From Duganella zoogloeoides (lineage in GTDB: Bacteria > Pseudomonadota > Gammaproteobacteria > Burkholderiales > Burkholderiaceae_D), in NCBI RefSeq assembly GCF_034479515.1, contig NZ_CP140152.1, positions 5,146,001 to 5,210,000 of the forward strand: a DNA stretch of 64,000 nt, given 5' to 3'. The position numbers and the translations under genes are program-made. A model generated the notes under the pieces. That model ran no database searches and was not told where the DNA came from. It saw only the letters and a list, made by a program, of their open reading frames with translations. Each line of letters starts with the position of its first letter. Positions within the stretch are counted from its first letter, which is position 1. This document shows positions 1-8,286 of this stretch, in pieces.

Positions 1-1080
1 GGCGATCCCGATGGCCTCGTTCTCGTGGTTGTTGATCAGGTTTTCCATGAGCTCCACCACCGCGTTGCGGCCGAGGATATCGCTGGAATACACGGGCTGG
101 CGCAGCAGTTCGCGGCCATCGGCCAGGCGGCCGCCGGCCTTGTCGGGCGCCGGCGTGAAGGTGTGGCTGGCCAGGTCGTAGCGGTCGCCCCGGTCCAGGT
201 AACTGAGCACCGCGTTGGAGACGTTGAAGCCGGCGCGGGCGCTGTCGGTGGTGGCGCGCGTGAGGTCGATCAGCAGCGCCCCCTTGACGCCGATGATTTC
301 CACCTGCCGCCGCCGGTCCACCACCATCGCCGTGTTTTCGTCGATGCCGAGGCCGTACTTGTAGCCCTTCTTGAGCATGGCCGGTATCATCCGGGCGAAC
401 CGGCCGCGCACCAGCAGGTGCTGGTCGACAAAGACATCGTCGCCGATAAAGCCCAGTCCGGGGGCGATGTCGCGACCGTCGGCAATGCCCTGGTGCAAGG
501 TGGCCAGCACCGAGTTGGGCGCGTAAAACATGGTGCTGCTCATGATGGCGGCGCCGGCGCTGTCGCCAGCCACCACGCCGCCGCGCCGGTACACGTCCCA
601 TACGGCGTCGAGCACGGCGGTGCGGCTGCCGTCGGCGCGCACCAGCGCTGCGGTGATGCGCGACTGGTCGCCGCCGACGAAGAACACGCCGCCGGCGCCG
701 CGCACCGCGCCGGCCAGTTCCGCATCCTCGGCCACCTTGCGGAAATCGGTATCGGCCAGGCGCACCGACAGCGGCACCACGAAGGCGGCCGCGCCATAGC
801 TGTTGAGGCGTTCGGAGATCCACTGGCCGGCGCGTTCGGGATAGGCGCTGGCCGACGGCAGCACGGCGATGCGCGCGCCCGGTCCGCCGGCAAGGTTGAC
901 GATGCGTTGCCAGATCTCGGCATTGTCGGCTTTCAGGCCGCCGCCAACAATCACCAGCGATCCTTGCGGCGCGGCCGTGGCGGCAACTGCGGGAGCAGCG
1001 GCGCCAGCGTGCGCCAGCGGCATGGCCGCCAGCAGCGCGGCCTGGAACAGGGATCGCCATCGCAGGGAAAACATGCGCAT
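1..1080 (-). CDS. Secreted cyanophycinase, peptidase S51 (C-terminus cut by window edge)
   Basis: Reverse-strand reading starts at ATG 1078-1080, preceded by a GGAG ribosome site five bases upstream, and stays open to base 1, so the C-terminus is missing. About 360 residues are visible. A hydrophobic signal peptide covers roughly residues 8-25. S51 hallmarks follow: VGGDQ near residue 136, the nucleophile in GDSAG (Ser174), then GLGFIGDDVFVDQH and GLGIDENTAMVV. S51 cyanophycinases cut the Asp backbone of cyanophycin and release beta-Asp-Arg. A signal peptide suggests the extracellular (CphE-like) type. It is a close paralogue of the next gene upstream (1145-2452), with an intrinsic terminator between them. 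Another S51 peptidase specificity cannot be excluded. Confidence 0.85.
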   Translation of the reverse strand, partial: MRMFSLRWRSLFQAALLAAMPLAHAGAAAPAVAATAAPQGSLVIVGGGLKADNAEIWQRIVNLAGGPGARIAVLPSASAYPERAGQWISERLNSYGAAAFVVPLSVRLADTDFRKVAEDAELAGAVRGAGGVFFVGGDQSRITAALVRADGSRTAVLDAVWDVYRRGGVVAGDSAGAAIMSSTMFYAPNSVLATLHQGIADGRDIAPGLGFIGDDVFVDQHLLVRGRFARMIPAMLKKGYKYGLGIDENTAMVVDRRRQVEIIGVKGALLIDLTRATTDSARAGFNVSNAVLSYLDRGDRYDLASHTFTPAPDKAGGRLADGRELLRQPVYSSDILGRNAVVELMENLINNHENEAIGIA

Positions 1081-1096
1081 GTGAGCTCCAAAAGAA

Positions 1097-1123
1097 AATG
1101 GGATGGCCGAATGCCATCCCATT
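1097..1123 (-). terminator. Intrinsic terminator after the upstream cyanophycinase
   Basis: Perfect 11-bp inverted repeat AATGGGATGGC / GCCATCCCATT with a 5-base loop. Read on the minus strand it is followed by TTCTTTT. It lies in the 64-bp gap after the gene at 1145-2452 and before the second cyanophycinase, so the second copy is transcribed only by read-through or from its own promoter. Confidence 0.75.
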
Positions 1124-1144
1124 CAAGTGTAGCTCAACTGTGAT

Positions 1145-2452
1145 TTACCTGTAGCGGTAGAGCGGCTGCTGCAGCTGGATCGGCCGGATATCCAAGCGCA
1201 ATTTCAGTACCGAATAGGCTTCCACCTCGGTCGAACTGTACCCCACGCTGTTGATGGTCTTGCTGAAGCGAAATTCAAAGCCCATGTCCGGGTACGAATC
1301 GCGCGGGTTGCCGAAGGCGATGCCGATGGCGTCCTGCTGGGCGTTGTCGATCAGGTTGACCATCAGGTCCAGTACCGCGTTATTGCCGAGAATATCGTTG
1401 GTATAGACCACGCCCCGCGTATCGGGCTGATTAGGGTCGAGCTTGTTGTCGGCCTTGTCGGGCGACGGCGTGAAATCGCGCGTGACCAGGTTGAACTTGT
1501 CGCCCCGGTCGAGGTAGCTGATGGTGGCGTTGCTGATATTAAAACCCTTGATGGCGCGGTCGGTGATCGCCGCCGACAGGTCGAGCAGCAGCGCACCGCT
1601 GTAGCCGATGATTTCCACGTCGCGCTTGGCGTTGACCACCATCGCCGTGTTTTCGTCGATGCCGAGGCCGATCTGGTACCCTTTTTTCAGCATCACCGGG
1701 ATCATGCGGGCAAAACGCCCGCGCACCAGCAAGTGCTGGTCGATGAAGACGTCGTCGCCGACAAAGCCGAGGCCGGGGGCGATTTCGTTGCCGTCAGTCA
1801 CGCCCTGCTTGAGCATGTCGAGCGTGGACTTGGCGTCATAAAACATGGTGGTGCTCATGATGGCCGCACCGGCCGACGAACCGGCCACCACGCCGCCGTC
1901 GCGGTACACGTCCCACACGGCTTCGAGCGCGGCAGTGCGGGTGCCGTCCTGGCGCACCAGCGCCTTGGTAATGCGGGCCTGGTCGCCGCCGGTGAAATAG
2001 ATGCCGGTGGCCGAATGGATCAGGGCAACCACTTCCGGGTCTTCGGCCGCCTTGCGGTAGTCGCTATTGGGCAGCGTGACGCCAAGCGGAATGAAAAACG
2101 CCTGGGCGCCGTATTGGTTGAGCTTGTTGACCGTGTTCTGGGCGGCGTTTTCAGGATTGATCGAGGCCGAGCCGAACACGCCGATGCGCGCGCCCTTGCC
2201 GCCAGCTAAGAGCACGATCCGTTGCCAGACTTCCGCATTATCGGCGCGCAAGCCGCCGCCGATGATCACCAGGTTGCCCGCCGGCGGTGCCAGGACCGGC
2301 TTGGGCGGGGGGACCGCCTTGGCCGGTTTGACTGCCTTGCCGGTGGGTTGGGCCTTGGCTGCAGCGCCTTGCGCCGCGTGTACGCCGAAGCTGGCAAACA
2401 CCAGCAGCCAGAGCACGAACAGGCGCTGGCACGTAAAACCTGAAAAATTCAT
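1145..2452 (-). CDS. Secreted cyanophycinase, peptidase S51 (intact paralogue)
   Basis: A 435-residue protein. Residues 1-26 form a signal peptide (cleavage probably after VHA). A Pro/Lys/Ala-rich linker runs to about residue 58, then the S51 fold: VIIGGGLRADNAEVW, FTGGDQ (about 153-158), the nucleophile in GSSAG (Ser193), and GLGFVGDDVFIDQH plus GIDENTAMVV, which match cyanophycinases. Expected activity is serine exopeptidase cutting of cyanophycin to beta-Asp-Arg dipeptides outside the cytoplasm. It lies upstream of a near-identical paralogue (1-1080) and downstream of the TonB receptor on the same strand. The two paralogues share the motif order throughout but differ in the N-terminal linker. 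Confidence 0.88.
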   Translation of the reverse strand: MNFSGFTCQRLFVLWLLVFASFGVHAAQGAAAKAQPTGKAVKPAKAVPPPKPVLAPPAGNLVIIGGGLRADNAEVWQRIVLLAGGKGARIGVFGSASINPENAAQNTVNKLNQYGAQAFFIPLGVTLPNSDYRKAAEDPEVVALIHSATGIYFTGGDQARITKALVRQDGTRTAALEAVWDVYRDGGVVAGSSAGAAIMSTTMFYDAKSTLDMLKQGVTDGNEIAPGLGFVGDDVFIDQHLLVRGRFARMIPVMLKKGYQIGLGIDENTAMVVNAKRDVEIIGYSGALLLDLSAAITDRAIKGFNISNATISYLDRGDKFNLVTRDFTPSPDKADNKLDPNQPDTRGVVYTNDILGNNAVLDLMVNLIDNAQQDAIGIAFGNPRDSYPDMGFEFRFSKTINSVGYSSTEVEAYSVLKLRLDIRPIQLQQPLYRYR

Positions 2453-2473
2453 GTTGCCCTTCCAAAGTGAAAC

Positions 2474-2500
2474 CGGCGCCGGGGCTTGCGCGCGGCGCCG
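2474..2500 (-). promoter_or_regulatory. GC-rich hairpin in the 5' leader of the cyanophycinase gene
   Basis: Inverted repeat CGGCGCC / GGCGCCG with a 13-base loop, 22 bases before the start codon of the gene at 1145-2452. It would fold in the leader mRNA close to the ribosome site. The role is unknown; it could limit translation or be chance in GC-rich DNA. The 130-bp gap to the TonB gene is otherwise AT-rich around 2520-2560 and could hold a promoter. Confidence 0.35.
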
Positions 2501-2583
2501 TCATGATGCAGATGATACCAATCAATTACTTAAGGCTATATTACATTGTTGAGGGGCAGTAGAAACCATGAATTTAATCGTGC

Positions 2584-5379
2584 TCACTTGAAAGCGTAGT
2601 TAGCGGAGGCAAAGAAGCGGCGGCCGCGCGGGTCGGTGTAGGTTGGATCGTAGCCCGACAGGAAGTAATACGCCTGGTTGGAGAACGGTGGCGAGCGGTC
2701 GAACATGTTTTGTATGCCGGCGCGCAGCTTGAAGTTCTTGTTGATCTGCCAGGCGCTGGTCAGGTCCCACAGCGAGTACGAGGTGACCTTGTTGGGCGCC
2801 ACCACCGAGCCGTCATCGGTATTGATGGCCGAGTTCTGGTCGTGGTAGCCGCTCGAGAACGTGTTCGACAGCGTGGCCGACAGCGGGCCATTGTCCCAGT
2901 CCACCGAAATCGTATGGCGCCAGCGCTGTACCACGCCATCGGTGACGAAGCGGCCGAGGTTGCTCACGTACGGATCACCCTTGGCGTTCTGGATCTTGGA
3001 ATCGAGCACGTAGGTGCCGGACAGGCGGCCGCCGAAACGACCGGCAAAGGTCTTGACGCCACTGTAGTCGAGCACCAGGTCCAGGCCCGAGGCGATCTGG
3101 GCGCCACGGTTTTCCTTGCGCAGTTCGATGTAATCGATCTCGTTGTCCTCGTCGCGGATCACCAGGTTGCCGTACTTGGCCGGGTTATTGAGGATGATGT
3201 CGTCGCCGATTTCGCTGATCAGATCGGTACGCTTGATGCGCCAGTAGTCAAGCGTCATCGATGCGTTGCGCGACGGCTGGATCACCATGCCAATCGAGGC
3301 CTGCTTGCTCTTTTCAGGTTTCAGGTTGGCGTTCGAATAGCGGCGCGTGTCCCAGTTGAACGCGCACTCGGCGTAATCGTTGTTGACCGTGGCGCAATAC
3401 ACCGGATCAGGCAGGGTGGCCGTGGCGCTGTACACGGTTGGACGATACAGCTCGTTCATCGAGGGCGCGCGGAAGCCACGGCCGGCCGACGCGCGGAACA
3501 ACATGGTCTTGGTCGGCGTGTAGGTGAGGCCCACCTTGGGGCTGGCCGCGCCGCCCACCACCTGGTAGTGGTCGTAACGGGCGGAGACTTGCGCTTCCCA
3601 CTGCTTGCTAAATGGCAGCAGCAGTTCGCCGAAGATGGCCTTGACCTTGCGGCTATTGGCGGTCGCCCCGCCGCCTTCCGGCGCGAAGTCGTCATTGATG
3701 TTGTCGCTCATCAGGAGCTCGGATGGCGTAAACGTGTTGCGTTCGCGGCGCCATTCGCCGCCGATGGCCAGGCCCGCATCGCCGCCGGCCAGGGTGCCCA
3801 CCGAGTGCGAGACCTTGAAGTCGATCGAGTCCATGGTGCCCTTGGCGCGGCGCACTTCGTCGTTGACCTGGATGCTGTTGAGCAGGGCCACGCCGGCCGC
3901 GCTGGACGGGCCGAACGGGTTAATCAGGCCGTCGATGATGCCCTGGCGCACTTCGTTGTACAGCACATAGCCGTGTGTATCGCGGTCCTTGATGGTGTTG
4001 ACGCTGTGATTGAGGCCCACGTCGTAGTCCCAGCCGTTGGCGCTGCCGGTCAGGCCCACAACGTAGCGCTGGCTTTCGCTGGTCAGTTCGCTGGTGCGGC
4101 GGCCGGCCTCGTTCAGGCGCACGCGCAGTTCCACTTCACCGGGCACATCGTCGTCGGCGCTCGCTTCGGGCGAGAGCATGTTGTAGCCGGCCAGCGCCGG
4201 GATCACGCTGTAGTCCACGTAAGCACGTACGCGTGCCGACGACCCCACGTACGAGGTGCGCGAGCGGCTCAGCGCCACCTCGGCGTACAGCTGGGTGCTC
4301 GGGGTGATCTGGAACACGCCGCGCGTGAGCGAGTTGAGCTTGTTCGATTTCGGGAACAGCTCGGTATCGCCCATGTAATCGTAGGTGCACGCCTCGGAGC
4401 CGCCGGTACCGTTGGGCAAGTACAGGTTGGCCGGGGGCGAACAGTTGGGCACCGACGGGTTGATGGTGGTCTTGGTGATGGGCTTGCCATTGATGGTGAA
4501 GCCCTGCTCGTTCAGATAGTCGCGCTGGGCGCCGGTCAGGCGGATATTGGCCGGTGACGTGAAGCCCGACAGCAGGTGCGGCAGGCGCTCGGGCACGCGC
4601 AGGTCGCCGATGAACTTGCGCTGCGACGTCGATAGCGCGCTGGTGGCCTGGATGTCGGCCACGGTGAAGATATTGAAACCGTTTTTATCGAGGTCGCCAA
4701 AACCGGCCGTGATGGTGGCGGTGCGCTTGCCAGCGCCGCCTTCCTGGGTCTTGTTGCCGTAGGTGCTAAGCTCGATGCCCTTGAAGTCCTTGCGGGTGAT
4801 GAAGTTGATCACGCCGCCGATGGCGTCGGTGCCGTACAGGGCAGACGCGCCGTCGAGCAGCACTTCCACGCGCTGGATGGCCGACGCCGGAATATTGTTG
4901 AGATCGACGCCGGTGTCGTCGCCGGGCGAGGCAAAGTTGGCCATGCGGCGGCCGTTGAGCAGCACCAGCGTGGACGAGGTACCGATGCCGCGCAGGTTGG
5001 CGCTGTTGAAGCCGCGCTGGTCGCCGCCGACGTTGATGCTGGCGCCGTCGGTCAGGCCGCCCACGTTGGACGACAGCCGGGCCAGGATTTCGGACGCGGT
5101 GGTCACGCCCACTTTTTCAATGTCGGCGCGGCTGATCACCTGCACTGGCAGCGCGGTTTCCGATTCGATGCGGCGGATGGCCGAGCCGGTGATTTCCACG
5201 CGCGGCACCGGCTTGACGACCGCCGTGTCGGCTTCGGCGGCGGTGACCGGCGTGCCCGGAGCTTCCTGTGCCAGCGCCTGCTGACCTGCCAGTCCCATCA
5301 AGCCGACCATTCCCAGTCCCAGGGTGCGGCGCACCGCGTGAGCCATCGTCGAAATTCGCATGCCGTGCAGGTCAGCCAT
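2584..5379 (-). CDS. TonB-dependent outer-membrane receptor
   Basis: A 931-residue protein with an N-terminal signal peptide ending near ALAQ (about residue 38). It has a plug domain (VEITGSAIRR, DIEKVGVTTASEILARL, NLRGIGTSSTLVLLNGRRM, VEVLLDGASALYGTDAIGGVINFITRK) and a long beta-barrel ending in an aromatic-rich strand with Phe near the C-terminus, as outer-membrane barrels require. ATG at 5379 is chosen because AAGAAGAG lies just upstream; an in-frame ATG at 5361 has no such site. Such receptors import scarce ligands using TonB energy. The ligand is not visible in the sequence. Position between secreted cyanophycinases and a CphZ-like hydrolase suggests beta-Asp-Arg or cyanophycin fragments (inference). 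Siderophore uptake is the usual alternative. Confidence 0.92.
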   Translation of the reverse strand: MADLHGMRISTMAHAVRRTLGLGMVGLMGLAGQQALAQEAPGTPVTAAEADTAVVKPVPRVEITGSAIRRIESETALPVQVISRADIEKVGVTTASEILARLSSNVGGLTDGASINVGGDQRGFNSANLRGIGTSSTLVLLNGRRMANFASPGDDTGVDLNNIPASAIQRVEVLLDGASALYGTDAIGGVINFITRKDFKGIELSTYGNKTQEGGAGKRTATITAGFGDLDKNGFNIFTVADIQATSALSTSQRKFIGDLRVPERLPHLLSGFTSPANIRLTGAQRDYLNEQGFTINGKPITKTTINPSVPNCSPPANLYLPNGTGGSEACTYDYMGDTELFPKSNKLNSLTRGVFQITPSTQLYAEVALSRSRTSYVGSSARVRAYVDYSVIPALAGYNMLSPEASADDDVPGEVELRVRLNEAGRRTSELTSESQRYVVGLTGSANGWDYDVGLNHSVNTIKDRDTHGYVLYNEVRQGIIDGLINPFGPSSAAGVALLNSIQVNDEVRRAKGTMDSIDFKVSHSVGTLAGGDAGLAIGGEWRRERNTFTPSELLMSDNINDDFAPEGGGATANSRKVKAIFGELLLPFSKQWEAQVSARYDHYQVVGGAASPKVGLTYTPTKTMLFRASAGRGFRAPSMNELYRPTVYSATATLPDPVYCATVNNDYAECAFNWDTRRYSNANLKPEKSKQASIGMVIQPSRNASMTLDYWRIKRTDLISEIGDDIILNNPAKYGNLVIRDEDNEIDYIELRKENRGAQIASGLDLVLDYSGVKTFAGRFGGRLSGTYVLDSKIQNAKGDPYVSNLGRFVTDGVVQRWRHTISVDWDNGPLSATLSNTFSSGYHDQNSAINTDDGSVVAPNKVTSYSLWDLTSAWQINKNFKLRAGIQNMFDRSPPFSNQAYYFLSGYDPTYTDPRGRRFFASANYAFK

Positions 5380-5591
5380 AATTTTCTCTTCTTAGGTAGT
5401 AATGTGATAAACAAATACTTCTGTTAAAACTGACTGTACGCACAAGTAGCCAAAAACTCAAGAATGTGCCGCCCGATACACGCACTATGATTTACTTTGT
5501 GAAAATAGTGCTACATACTCAAGCGATTTCAGGCGCTCCGCGCCGTTTTCGTGTTTCTTCAGCCCACTTTTATCACCTGCCGCCCGCCACC

Positions 5592-6716
5592 ATGCAAGCA
5601 CAAAAACACCCTCTTTCCGGCCTGCACAGCGCCAACACCTTCGAACTGACCAGTTTTCATTTCGGTACGCCCGGCGCCGGCAAAAAAGTCTATATCCAGG
5701 CCTCGCTGCACGCGGACGAAGTACCCGGCATGCTGGTGGCGCAATTTTTGCGCAAGCAGCTGACCGCGCTGGAACAGGCGGGCCGCATCACCGGCGAGAT
5801 CATCCTGGTGCCGGCCGCCAACCCGATCGGCCTGGCGCAGGCAATCCAGGGCGCTGCCTTCGGCCGCTTCGATTTGACCACCGGCATCAACTTCAACCGC
5901 AATTACAAGCACGTGTTCGATGAGGTGAAGGTGTCGCTCGACGGCCAGCTGGGCCAGGATGCGCAAGCCAATGTGCGCATGATCCGCGAACACGCGCGCG
6001 CCTCGATCGCCACCTGGCAACCGAAAACCGACGCCGAAACCCTCAAAAAAGTGCTGATGACGCTGGCGGTGGACGCCGACATCGTGCTCGACCTGCACTG
6101 CGATAACGAAGCCGTAATGCACCTGTATGCCGGCACGCCGCTGGCCGACGCGGTGGCGCCGCTGTCCGCCCTGCTCGGCGCGCACGCGCTGCTGCTGGCA
6201 CTGGAAGCGGGCGGCGAACCGTTCGACGAAGCGTGCAGCCGCCTGTGGTGGGACCTCGATCACCACTTCAAGGGCAGCGTGCCGATCCCGCCGGCCTGCG
6301 TGGCGGTGACGGTGGAGCTGCGCGGCGAGGCCGAAGTGAGCTACGACCTGGCCGAGCGCGACGCCAACGCCCTGCTGCGCTACCTGGCCATCAACGGCGT
6401 GCTGACCGATGACGATGCGGGGCCTGATCTGCCGGCCCCGCTGTGCGCAGCCACGCCGCTCGAAGGCGTGGAACCGCTGTACGCGCCGCACCACGGCGTG
6501 CTGGTTTATACGCGCGATCTGGGCGACAAGTTACAGCCGGGCGACGCCATTGCCGACCTGATCGACCCGGTCAGCGGCATCACCACCGTGCTGCGCGCCA
6601 GCGTGGCCGGCGTGTTCTTCGCCCGCAGCGCCCACCGCCACGTGCTGCGCGGCATGAACGTAGGCAAGGTGGCCGGCGCCACCGCCTTCCGCGCCGGCGA
6701 CCTGCTCAGCCAGTAA
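5592..6716 (+). CDS. cphZ: Aspartoacylase-family zinc hydrolase, probable cyanophycin dipeptide hydrolase CphZ
   Basis: A 374-residue member of the succinylglutamate desuccinylase/aspartoacylase (M14) family. Zinc ligands are visible as His40 and Glu43 in HADE and His169 in LDLHCD; the general base is probably Glu242 in VELRG. ATG 5592 was chosen because the family fold begins just after it; the reading frame is open further upstream without domain sequence. AotO of Pseudomonas aeruginosa and CphZ, which split beta-Asp-Arg into Asp and Arg, belong to this family (recalled, not searched). It is divergent from the TonB/cyanophycinase genes and 46 bp upstream of a permease. No signal peptide is seen, so it is cytoplasmic. 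Alternative: deacylation of another N-acyl amino acid. Confidence 0.75.
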   Translation: MQAQKHPLSGLHSANTFELTSFHFGTPGAGKKVYIQASLHADEVPGMLVAQFLRKQLTALEQAGRITGEIILVPAANPIGLAQAIQGAAFGRFDLTTGINFNRNYKHVFDEVKVSLDGQLGQDAQANVRMIREHARASIATWQPKTDAETLKKVLMTLAVDADIVLDLHCDNEAVMHLYAGTPLADAVAPLSALLGAHALLLALEAGGEPFDEACSRLWWDLDHHFKGSVPIPPACVAVTVELRGEAEVSYDLAERDANALLRYLAINGVLTDDDAGPDLPAPLCAATPLEGVEPLYAPHHGVLVYTRDLGDKLQPGDAIADLIDPVSGITTVLRASVAGVFFARSAHRHVLRGMNVGKVAGATAFRAGDLLSQ

Positions 6717-6736
6717 CCAGCCAATAACCAGCCAAT
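6715..6736. repeat. Two-copy 11-bp direct repeat
   Basis: AACCAGCCAAT occurs twice head to tail directly after the stop of the CphZ-like gene, within the 46-bp gap to the permease gene. It looks like a small slippage duplication of the 3' end. No function is evident. Confidence 0.5.
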
Positions 6737-6762
6737 AAGCCCACCTTTAGCGACAATAAAAA

Positions 6763-8157
6763 ATGGCCATCAAAAAATTCAAGCTGCCGCACACGTTTGT
6801 CCTGCTGTTCATCATCCTGGCGCTGATCGCCGCCGCCACCTGGCTGGTCCCGGGCGGCAAATACGACACCCACCTGGTCAACGGCAAGCAGCTGATCTTG
6901 CCCGACAGCTTCCACTACGTGCCGAGCGCACCGCAAGGCGTGGTCGCCCTGCTCAAGGCGCCGATCAAGGGTTTTGTCGAGGCGGCGCAGATCATCGCCT
7001 TTGTCCTGATCGTCGGCGGCGCTTTTGCGGTATTGCACAAGACCGAGGCGGTCGATTCAATGATCAAGGCGCTGGCCGCCGCGCACAAGAATTCGCGCTT
7101 CATCCAGAAGGCGCTGATCCCCGTGTTTGTCACGCTGTTCTCGATCGGCGGCGCCACCTTTGGCATGAACGAGGAGGCGATACCGTTTATATTGATTTTC
7201 GTGCCGCTCGCTTTAGCCTTGGGGTATGACACCATTACCGGCGTCTCGATCCCGTTCCTCGGCTCGCAGGTCGGTTTTTCGGCGGCATTTTTGAATCCGT
7301 TCAACGTCGGCATCGCCCAGGGCATCGCCGGCGTGCCGGTGTTCTCGGGCTGGGGCTACCGCCTGATCGCCTGGACGATTGCCACCGCGATTACCGTGGC
7401 ATTCCTGATGTGGTACGCGGCGCGCGTGAAAAAGAACCCGCAACTGAGCCCCACCTACGCACTGGACCTGGAAAAGCGCAAGGAACAGCCCGAGGGCCTC
7501 GGCGAATTCACCGGCATGACCGCGCGCCACAAGCTGGTGCTGTGGATGTTTGCGGCGTCGCTGGGCATCATGGTGGTGGGCGTGGTGCACTACGGCTGGT
7601 ACATCGACGAAATCGCCGCCCTGTTCCTGACCATGGGCGTGGTGATCGGCCTGGTGGGCCGGCTCGATTCGGGCCAGATCGTCGACGGCTTCATCCAGGG
7701 CGCGCGCGACCTGGTGGGCACGGCGCTGGTAATCGCACTGGCGCGCGGCACCATGATCCTGGCGCGCGACGCCCAGATCATCGACACCATGCTGCACGCA
7801 TTGACGCCACTGGTGCAGTCGTCGTCGCCGATCTTCACGGCCTGGAAAATGTTCGGTATCCAGACCGTGATCAATTTCTTCATCCACTCCGGCACCGGCC
7901 AGGCCGCGCTGACCATGCCGATCATGGCGCCGCTGGCCGACCTGGTAGGCGTCACCCGCCAGACCGCCATCCTGGCCTTCCAGTTCGGCGAACTGACCAC
8001 GCCGATGATCCCGACCTCGGGCATCACCGTGGGCGTGCTGGCGCTGGCGCGGGTGCCGTGGATCACCTGGGCCAAGTGGATGATCCCGCTGCAACTGATC
8101 TACGCGGTGATGGCGCTGGCGCTGCTGGTGCCGCCGGTGTTGATGCATTGGCAGTGA
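6763..8157 (+). CDS. YfcC/DcuC-family inner-membrane transporter
   Basis: A 464-residue polytopic membrane protein with about 11-12 hydrophobic segments, starting with FKLPHTFVLLFIILALIAA at the N-terminus, with the conserved loops FGMNEEAIPF (near residue 130) and FIHSGTGQAALTMPIMAPLA (near residue 370). This fits the Pfam C4-dicarboxylate anaerobic carrier/YfcC family, which also contains ArcD-like arginine/ornithine exchangers. It lies 46 bp after the CphZ-like gene on the same strand and is probably cotranscribed. Uptake of beta-Asp-Arg or exchange of Arg-derived amino acids across the inner membrane is the likely role by context; the substrate cannot be read from the sequence. No clear ribosome site precedes the ATG. 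Confidence 0.85.
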   Translation: MAIKKFKLPHTFVLLFIILALIAAATWLVPGGKYDTHLVNGKQLILPDSFHYVPSAPQGVVALLKAPIKGFVEAAQIIAFVLIVGGAFAVLHKTEAVDSMIKALAAAHKNSRFIQKALIPVFVTLFSIGGATFGMNEEAIPFILIFVPLALALGYDTITGVSIPFLGSQVGFSAAFLNPFNVGIAQGIAGVPVFSGWGYRLIAWTIATAITVAFLMWYAARVKKNPQLSPTYALDLEKRKEQPEGLGEFTGMTARHKLVLWMFAASLGIMVVGVVHYGWYIDEIAALFLTMGVVIGLVGRLDSGQIVDGFIQGARDLVGTALVIALARGTMILARDAQIIDTMLHALTPLVQSSSPIFTAWKMFGIQTVINFFIHSGTGQAALTMPIMAPLADLVGVTRQTAILAFQFGELTTPMIPTSGITVGVLALARVPWITWAKWMIPLQLIYAVMALALLVPPVLMHWQ

Positions 8158-8212
8158 CGAGCAAACCCATTCGGCACGCATTTCGGTTAATTTTATGGCC
8201 ACAACAACAACG

Positions 8213-8246
8213 TTGACCGATTTTTGTACGGCTGGCGGTTTATAAT
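8213..8246 (+). promoter_or_regulatory. Candidate argH promoter
   Basis: A perfect TATAAT lies at 8241-8246, 40 bases before the argH ATG, and TTGACC at 8213-8218. The 22-bp spacing is longer than the sigma-70 norm, so only the -10 element is convincing. argH has no clear Shine-Dalgarno sequence. Confidence 0.45.
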
Positions 8247-8286
8247 CCGTCAGTTCTGACTTACGTGCCCACTACTCTTCCTTATC

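Noticed and set aside
25..1143. Plus-strand frame of 372 codons over the first cyanophycinase
   Set aside because: It is an antisense shadow: the composition is His/Gly/Val rich and without a domain, while the minus strand encodes full S51 motifs.
2710..4557. 615-codon plus-strand frame opposite the TonB receptor
   Set aside because: Antisense shadow of a GC-rich gene; the minus-strand product has plug and barrel motifs.
8213..8246. A standard sigma-70 promoter for argH with TTGACC and TATAAT
   Set aside because: The 22-bp spacer is too long for a normal pair, so only the TATAAT is kept with moderate confidence.
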